Shown here: piece after piece, positions 39,401 to 48,738 of the stretch | How positions within the stretch are numbered: position 1 is the first letter of the stretch | Layout of the letters: every line of letters starts with the position of its first letter | Assembly (NCBI GenBank): GCA_964017155.1 | Contig: OZ024861.1 | Coordinates: 50,527,513-50,591,512 of the forward strand | DNA length: 64,000 bases | DNA from: Oasisia sp. SBJ-2009 | Lineage: Eukaryota; Annelida; Polychaeta; Sabellida; Siboglinidae | Reading direction: 5' to 3' | The notes under the pieces: model-generated | What the model was told of the DNA's origin: nothing | Databases searched by the model: none | The model's input: only the letters and a program-made list of their open reading frames with translations | Made by a program: the position numbers and the translations under genes

Positions 39401-42400
39401 TCACATCATCCTCACCGGCGCGGCCGCCCTCAACAAGGTCAGTGGGTCAACTACCCTGTGAGGTCAAGCACCCTGTGAGGTCGTTTTCCTTGACCTTCAT
39501 GCTAGGCGGGTTGGATTGTTGTGTTTTGATGATGAGTAATTTGATATGCAATCAGTGTACCCTAAGTCTGGATCTGTCGGGAAATGTTTCTGCATTTTTA
39601 GGTTTTGCTGATAAATGTTTACACATTTTTTTAGTGTAATAATCATAAGCCAGAACATGAAAATAATGTTGTTGATAATACACCGAGTATTATTAGAATG
39701 TAAGGTATGTTTCTTTATTTATTTTAATTGGTTTATTATTTTAATTAGTATATATTTATACTATTTTATTTTTATTTACTAGATATTTGTACTATTTTAC
39801 TTATTTATTCATTTTTTAATACAGTGTGTAGTTGTGTGCCAATTTAAGTCGGTATTTTAGAGTATCATATTTGTTTTATTAGCGTATATCCACATATTAT
39901 CAAAGGAGTATTGTATTAACTTTTTATTATTATTATTATTTATATATATAATATATTTTTATTATCATTATTCTAGGAGCAATCATTGTAAAGCGCCCCA
40001 GAACAATTATTTGGATGGGGCGCTATATAAGAAATAAACTAGTATTATTATTTCTTCAAGTAAATTATTTGCAACCTTTTTTACTGCTTACTTTTATATT
40101 TAATGATGGCTCTTCATGTAGATGTAAATAACCCCAGATGTTCTCATTTTACCCAGCATGACTGAGTACTTATGCCAGTCCGGTTGTTGTCAGGTTTTGG
40201 GACGTGAGGTTTACACCAGCAACAACCAGCTCGGTGGTGTTCAGATCATGCACAACAACGGCGTGTCACATGCAGTCGTCCCTGATGACTACGAGGGCGT
40301 CTACGTCATGCTCAAGTGGCTCTCATACATGCCCAAGGTCAGTTGAAGGTCATGTGATCTACTAGACAGTGTTTATAATTGGATAAATATTTATTTTATC
40401 TTCCGTGTTGCATAAAAATTTGGAAATAAATTATTTAAAATAACTAACAAATATTAGAGATAAAACATTAAAAATAATTCAGAAGTGTGATATAAATGAT
40501 TTGAATAATTTAGGATTTTTTTAACGTACCAGAATTTTTTATAAGTAATAATAATTTTAATGAATCAAGTAAAATTTATGGTTATACAACTAATAATTTC
40601 TACTCACCATGGTGGCTGAAACGTTGAAGTGAGTAGAAATTATTAATTGTGTAATCATAAATTTTACTTGATAATATATTTCATACTTGGTGAAATGTTT
40701 TACGAATTTTAATGAAATAAAAGGTGTACAAAAAGACAAGTTATCAGGTCACCAGGCCCTCTCTGTTGCTGTTGCTGTACGTTGTCACCCTGTGTCCAGC
40801 ACCGAGACGGTCCCCTTCCCATGGTGGAGCCCCTCGACCCAGTGGAGCGTGACATTGAGTTCATGCCCACCAAGGCGCCCTATGACCCCCGCTGCATGCT
40901 GCAAGGGTGCTACGACCCGGACAACGCCGAGCACTGGCTGAGTGGGTTCTTTGACAACGGCTCCTTCCTCGAGATCATGGACAAGTGGGCCCAGTCCGTC
41001 GTGGTTGGGAGAGCCAGGTAGGAAGGGGGGCTTAGGAGGGTTGGGGTGGAGAGTAAATCTGTAAAGTAGAGGGTTTGACATATGGTAATACTAATCTAAG
41101 GAGAACAATTGGTGTTCTTATACAGCACAATCACAATCTCCGCCATGGCTTTTCTGATACGCAGAGAGAGAGAGAGGGAGAGGGAGAGGGAGAGGGAGAG
41201 GGAGAGGGAGAGGGAGAGGGAGAGGGAGAGGGAGAGGGAGAGGGAGAGAGAGAGAGAGAGAGAGTCAACTGCGGGAAAGACTTTAAATCTGAAATTGGAC
41301 TATTCTCTCACCAACAAGCAAAGCACGTAACGGACGAAACCCTACAGTGATGTCATTTTCGGACACGATGGACGGCAAAGAGAGAGATAGCACAATAGGC
41401 AGCCATTGTAGCTGCTCAGAGTGTCTACTTCACTTCCTCCGGACAGACCCATCTCGTCTTCTCTGGAAGGCATTCAGTCACAAACACTACAAGAAGACAG
41501 TTCATACACAAATGTGCACCACTGTCTACATCCCAGTAGTCACACTGTTGAGTGAAGTTGCACAGTGCAGAGTAAATAAATTTTCCAACGGTTCAAAACA
41601 GCAGCAGGAAGATTCGAAGCCAGATTCTCTCTACTGAAGAGTCTGATGTTGTAAATGCTCTTGCCGCTGCACCTCTGTACACTAGTATGTGTGTGTTAGT
41701 AGCAGCACTGTCCACTTCATGACTTGTGATTGTGTTTGTCACAGACTAGGGGGCATCCCTCTAGGGGTGATAGCTGTAGAGACACGCACAGTCGAACTGA
41801 TCACGCCTGCCGACCCAGCCAACCTAGACTCGGAGTCCAAGGTCAGCCTTGTTTGTTTTATTATCCAACTAATCTCATTTTAAAATAGCATTACCTTTTT
41901 GCCAATTGTCAGCACAATTTAAATAAATAAATGACCATGTAGTTGTGAAATTACGTAAGTTCAGTTACTCTAAAACAAGGCGCACAAAATATTGTAGAAT
42001 CAGTTTTATGTTTATTATACACATATAGGCAGAATGTACAAACATTGAAATGGTTGAACACAATGAATGCTGTAATGTAACTTCATTACTGAATGGTCCC
42101 CATATTTTGGGCTACTCCCATAACACTAGATAGCCCAGCTTTACCTTTTCATGTTTCTCAAGAGTCAATCACTCCCTTGATATGGTTGGTTGTTTCTGAG
42201 TCGACCCCTCATTGACCCCTCACTGACCGGTCCACTTACAGGTGATCCAGCAGGCCGGCCAGGTGTGGTTCCCGGACTCCGCCTACAAGACTGCCCAGGC
42301 CATCGAAGACTTCAACCGCGAACAGCTGCCCTTGATGATCTTTGCCAACTGGCGCGGATTCTCAGGCGGCATGAAAGGTGTGTGACTGCTCTGTGTGTGT

Positions 42401-45400
42401 GTGACTGCTCTCTGTGTGTCACTGCTCTCTGTGTGTCACTGCTCTCTGTGTGTCACTGCTCTCTGTGTGTCACTGCTCTGTGTGTCACTGCTCTCTGTGT
42501 GTCACTCCTCTCTGTGTGTCACTCCTCTCTGTGTGTCACTCCTCTCTGTGTGTCACTCCTCTCTGTGTGTCACTGCTCTGTGTCACTGCTCTCTGTGTGT
42601 CACTGCTCTGTGTGTGTCACTGCTCTCTGTGTGTCACTGCTCTCTGTGTGTCACTGCTCTGTGTGTGTCACTGCTCTCTGTGTGTCACTGCTCTCTGTGT
42701 GTCACTGCTCTCTGTGTGTCACTGCTCTCTGTTTGTGTCACTGCTCTCCGTGTGTGTCACTGCTCTCTGTGTGTCACTGCTCTCCGTGTGTGTCACTGCT
42801 CTGTGTGTCACTGCTCTCCGTGTGTGTCATTGCTTTCTGTGTGTCACTGCTCTCTGTATGTCACTGCTCTCTGTGTGTGTCACTGCTCTCTGTGTGTCAC
42901 TGCTCTCTGTGTGTCACTGCTCTCCATGTGTGTCACTGCTCTCCGTGTGTGTCACTGCTCTCCGTGTGTGTCACTGCTCTCCGTGTGTGTCACTGCTCTC
43001 CGTGTGTGTCACTGCTCTCCGTGTGTGTCACTGCTCTCTGTGTGTGTCACTGCTCTCTGTATGTCACTGCTCTCTGTGTCACTGCTCTCTCTCTGTCACA
43101 GCTCTCTCTCTGTCACTGCTCTGTGTGTGTGTCACTGCTCTCTGTGTGTCACTGCTCTCTGTGTGTCACTGCTCTCTGCATGTGACTGCTCTCTGTGTGT
43201 CACTGCTCTCTGCGTGTCACTGCTCTCTGCATGTCACTGCTCTCTGCGTGTCACTGCTCTCTGTGTGTGACTGCAAATTGTAGTGTCAAAAAATCTGCGT
43301 ATGTGAATTGTTGATCAAAACTATAATTATTTATAACTTCAATCAAAAATATTATATCATTATCTACTGCTAATTAATATCTTGTGTCTGACTGTCTTCC
43401 ACAGACATGTATGACATGGTGCTCAAGTTTGGCTCGTACATCGTGGACACCCTGTGTGAGTACAAACAACCTATCCTCATCTACATCCCCCCGTTCGGGG
43501 AGCTGAGAGGGGGGGCGTGGGTCGTACTGGACCACAAAATCAACCCCGAACACATCGAGATGTACGCTGACAAGGACAGCAGGTAAATGTGACGTCAGCC
43601 GATAAAATATAAGTAAATTATATTTAAAATCCCTGAAAATGACTCGGCTGACAGACTTTGTTTTTAATTAATTGGATATTTTTACAGTTCAATCCAGTGC
43701 CATTCTGGTAGATTTATTTAGCAAAGAAATGGATTGACAAAATCTGTTTTGAGCCAATCTTAACACAAACCATTAAATTAGCTTTGGTCAAACAACAAGG
43801 GGGGAAGCTCCATATGGCCAATTCTGTATTAAAGATAAAGCATGAAGCTAGTCAGATTTTTGCAGTTTTCACAATAATGTATTAAAGCCTACACTGTTGG
43901 TGATTTTTAGCAAAAGTGTGACCTGTTGTCAAATGAAATGCACATCTCCAGAAACCATACTGTAGATATTAACAACTCCAGTAAATGCTTCTGTTGGATA
44001 GCGTTAGAGATGGTGGCGTCGATGCTAAACTGTGCTTTTTTCCATGGCTGGTGTATTGGAACCTGTCTCATGAATATGTGCCTATTCCCAACGGTGATAT
44101 GCTAAACCCTTCTAATGTGTGCCAGTGTCGAGGAATGTCACACTACAGTCCTCTAATGTAAACTAATAAAAAGTAAAGGTAAGTTTTTATATAGCGCAGT
44201 ATCCAGTCCTTAGGACTGCTTAAAGCGCTTTTACACTTTACTTCCCTGACAGACCTGTTCACTCAGACACCATCTCAACTTCTCTGGGAAGCATCCAGCG
44301 ATACGCTGCAATTAATGTGCGAAAGCCAGCTTGTACACATATCCACCACTGTCTATTGCCAGGTACTCATTTATACAGCTGAATGAACTGGAGCAATGTA
44401 GAGTGAAAAAACTTGCAAAAGGTTTTAACACTGCAGCACAGGATTCGAACCCGGGTTCTCGTAGTTGAGAGTCCGAAGCTCTACCCCTGAACCACTGCGC
44501 TCTAATGTGTACTAGACATCCTGCTGTAATGCGTGCTAATGTTTGCAGGGGTGGCGTGCTGGAGGCGGAAGGGACGGTGGAGATAAAGTTCCGCTACAAA
44601 GACCTCAGTAAGATGATGCACCGCCTCGACCCGACGTGTCGCAAGCTCCGGGAGAAGCTCGTGTCGACGGAGCTGTCTCGGGCGGAGCGGGCCGTGCTCG
44701 ACCAGGAGATGAAGAAGCGAGAGGAGCAGCTCATGCCGATCTACCGCCAGGCAGCAGTGCTCTTCGCCGACCTCCACGACACGGCCGGGCGCATGCAGGA
44801 GAAGGGGGTCATCCACGTGAGTACCACTGGTGGCTTGTTGGCGTGGTTTTAGTTATTTTACTATCTGAAGGATTACGGCCTAAGGATAGAGTGGATCTGG
44901 AGTTACACTCGAATCAAGTGTTAAATCAAATGTCCGCAGAAATGTAAAACCAAAATCAAATATTTACCATTTCAGTCCTACACCCCTGATCTGCTGTGAC
45001 CACTGAGTACGGCATTCCCTGTGAATGTACAGCAAAGTTGACTCCTTTCAAATCAAGATTTGGCAACAAAATGGGCATTTTATGAAGAGGGATGTTATAT
45101 GTTTTCAGAAAGTACGATAATCAGCGAGTAAAATGAGCTGTACTATATTAGACTGACAACACGGTATACTGTTCTTCCCCTGGTTTTATTCTGTAACTTT
45201 TATCATCACTGGAGTCCGAGTATCGATCAAAACTTATCTGTTAGTTTCGGTGTTAAGTTCGCCAACATCATCGTAGTTTCAAACATAATCATCATTGGAT
45301 ATAGTTTCTTCGCTAAAAGTATCAAATAACCCATCCAAAAAGATATGATGGCAAATCACTCGTTGGAATACTGCCTTCCACCGCAAGTTTCAATAATCAA

Positions 45401-48400
45401 TCTTCAAATCGGTCAACTTTTAGTCAGTGATAATAAACTACAGCAACGACTAAATACAGAATTAAATCAACTTGGCCACAGTGTACAAGTGGCTCCACCC
45501 GGTGGGTTCAAACGCTTTGAATGGCAAAGCCTGCCAAAATCTCAATAGTGGCCTGCCGTACTGAAGTGTCACATGCGGTGATGTCAGTAGAGGGGCGTCC
45601 TGTACGCAAATGGTTCAATCGAATAAGAATATTCAGTTGCTTCAAATTCTGTTAGAATAATGATTTACACCACAACCTGCTGCCCAAGGTGCCCAGCTGC
45701 GTGATACATCTGTGGACATCAGCTGGTGCATGTTGACCGATTAGGAAGTTGTCTGTCCACTGTCTCACACTGACCACCTCTGACAGGACACCCTCAACTG
45801 GCCAACGAGTCGTCGTTTCTTCTACTGGCGACTGCGGCGCCTCCTACTGGAGGAAGAGTGCAAGCGTCGGATCCTGCGCGTCAACCCAGAGCTGCACAAC
45901 GGACAGATGAAGGCCATGATGAGACGGTGGTTCGTGGAGTCTCAGGGACCCGTCAACGTGAGTCTCTCTCTGTCTCTCTCTGTCTCTCTCACACATATCT
46001 CTCTGTCTCTCTCATGTCTGTCTTTATTTCTCTCTGTCTCTCCGTCTCTCTCTCTCTCATATCTGTCTCAGTCTTTCTCTCTCATAGGATTCATTCAATC
46101 CTGGTAACATGACTTGTTCTGGTCGTAATACATCTCTCACATAGGAGGCATATGTTGTAGGTGTACTGTATGCCTACCTGTGGGTGTGTTATTGACCTAC
46201 CTGTGGGTGTGTTATTGACCTACCTGTGGATGTGTTGTTGACCTACCTGTGGGTGTGTTGTTGACCTACCTGTGTGTGTGTTGTTGACATACCTGTGGGT
46301 GTGTTGTACCTACCTGTGGGTGTGTTGTACCTACCTGTGGGTGTGTCGTACCTACCTGTGGGTGTGTTGCATACCTACCTATGGGTGTGTTGTAGACCTA
46401 CCTGTGGATGTGTTGTAGACCTACCTGTGGGTGTGTTGTAGGCATGCCTGTGGGTGTGTTGTAGACCTACCTGTGGGTGTGTTGTTGACCTACCTGTGGG
46501 TGTGTTGTACCTACCTGTAGGTGTGTTGTAGGCCTACGTGTGGGTGTGTTGTTTACCTACCTGTGGGTGTGTTGTACTTACCTGTGGGTGTGTTGTACTT
46601 ACCTGTGGGTGTGTTATAGACTTACCTGTGGGTGTGTTATATACTTACCTGTGGATGTGTTGTACTTACCTGTGGGTGTGTTGTACATACCTGTGGGTGT
46701 GTTGTAGACTTACCTGTGGGTGTGTTGTACTTACCTGTGGATGTGTTGTACTTACCTGTGGATGTGTTGTACTTACCTGTGGATGTGTTGTACTTACCTG
46801 TGGGTGTGTTGTAGACTTATCTGTGGGTGTGTTGTACTTACCTGTGGGTGTGTTGTAGACTTACATGTGGATGTGTTGTACTTACCTGTGGGTGTGTTGT
46901 ACTTACCTGTGGGTGTGTTGTACTTACCTGTGTATGTGTTGTACTTACCTGTGGGTGTGTTGTACTTACCTGTGGGTGTGTTGTACTTACCTGTGGGTGT
47001 GTTGTACTTACCTGTGGATGTGTTGTACTTACCTGTGGGTGTGTTGTACTTACCTGTGGGTGTGTTGTACTTACCTGTGGATGTGTTGTACTTACCTGTG
47101 GGTGTGTTGTACTTACCTGTGGGTGTGTTGTACTTACCTGTGGGTGTGTTGTACTTACCTGTGGTGTGTTGACCTACCTGTGGGTGTGTTGTACCTACCT
47201 GTGGTGTGTTGACCTACCTGTGGGTGTGTTGTACCTACCTGTGGTGTGTTGACCTACCTGTGGGTGTGTTGTACCTACCTGTGTGTGTTGCAGGCCTACC
47301 TGTGGGTGTGTTGTACCTACCTGTGGGTGTGTTGTACCTACCTGTGGTGTGTTGACCTACCTGTGGGTGTGTTGTACCTACCTGTGGGTGTGTTGACCTA
47401 CCTGTGGTGTGTTGACCTACCTGTGGGTGTGTTGTACCTACCTGTGGTGTGTTGACCTACCTGTGGGTGTGTTGTACCTACCTGTGGTGTGTTGACCTAC
47501 CTGTGGGTGTGTTGTACCTACCTGTGTGTGTTGCAGGCCTACCCGTGGGTGTGTTGTACCTACCTGTGGGTGTGTTGACCTACCTGTGGTGTGTTGACCT
47601 ACCTGTGGGTGTGTTGTACCTACCTGTGGTGTGTTGACCTACCTGTGGGTGTGTTGTACCTACCTGTGTGTGTTGCATGCCTACCTGTGGGTGTGTTGTA
47701 CCTACCTGTGGGTGTGTTGACCTACCTGTGGTGTGTTGACCTACCTGTGGGTGTGTTGTACCTACCTGTGTGTGTTGTAGGCCTACCTGTGGGTGTGTTG
47801 TACCTACCTGTGTGTGTTGTAGGCCTACCTGTGGGAGGACAACAAGGCGGTGGTGGAGTGGATGAAGGGGCAGGAGGAGACGTGGGAGACGTCGGCTCTG
47901 TGCGAGAACATCAAGTGTGTGCAGCGAGACTACGTCATACAACAACTCAGGACGTGAGTAGACAGAGATGTGTTGTGTGTACTTTCACCTGCCTGTGTAG
48001 GCTTGGGTGTGGTCTTGTATTGTAAGGTTAAGGTGGGCTCTGGGTGTGGTCTTGTATTGTAAGGTTAAGGTGGGCTCTGGGTGTGGTCTTGTATTGTAAG
48101 GTTAAGGTGGGCTCTGGGTGTGGTCTTGTATTGTAAGGTTAAGGTGGGCTCTGGGTGTGGTCTTGTATTGTAAGGTTAAGGTGGGCTCTGGGTGTGGTCT
48201 TGTATTGTAAGGTTAAGGTGGGCTCTGGGTGTGGTCTTGTATTGTAAGGTTAAGGTGGGCTCTGGGTGTGGTCTTGTATTGTAAGGTTAAGGTGGGCTCT
48301 GGGTGTGGTCTTGTATTGTAAGGTTAAGGTGGGCTCTGGGTGTGGTCTTGTATTGTAAGGTTAAGGTGGGCTCTGGGTGTGGTCTTGTATTGTAAGGTTA

Positions 48401-48706
48401 AGGTGGGCTCTGGGTGTGGTCTTGTATTGTAAGGTTAAGGTGGGCTCTGGGTGTGGTCTTGTATTGTAAGGTTAAGGTGGGCTCTGGGTGTGGTCTTGTA
48501 TTGTAAGGTTAAGGTGGGCTCTGGGTGTGGTCTTGTATTGTAAGGTTAAGGTGGGCTCTGGGTGTGGTCTTGTATTGTAAGGTTAAGGTGGGCTCTGGGT
48601 GTGGTCTTGTATTGTAAGGTTAAGGTGGGCTCTGGGTGTGGTTTTGTAATTAGTAAATGTAATTATTATTATTGTGAACAAGGTCAAGCATTGATGTGTG
48701 TGCGTG

Positions 48707-48738
<32 letters not shown>

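Noticed and set aside
42190..43283. Three overlapping Cys-rich ORFs of about 290-330 codons
   Set aside because: All come from the 17-bp repeat in intron 38; all three frames are open because the unit lacks stops. Not a Cys-rich peptide gene.
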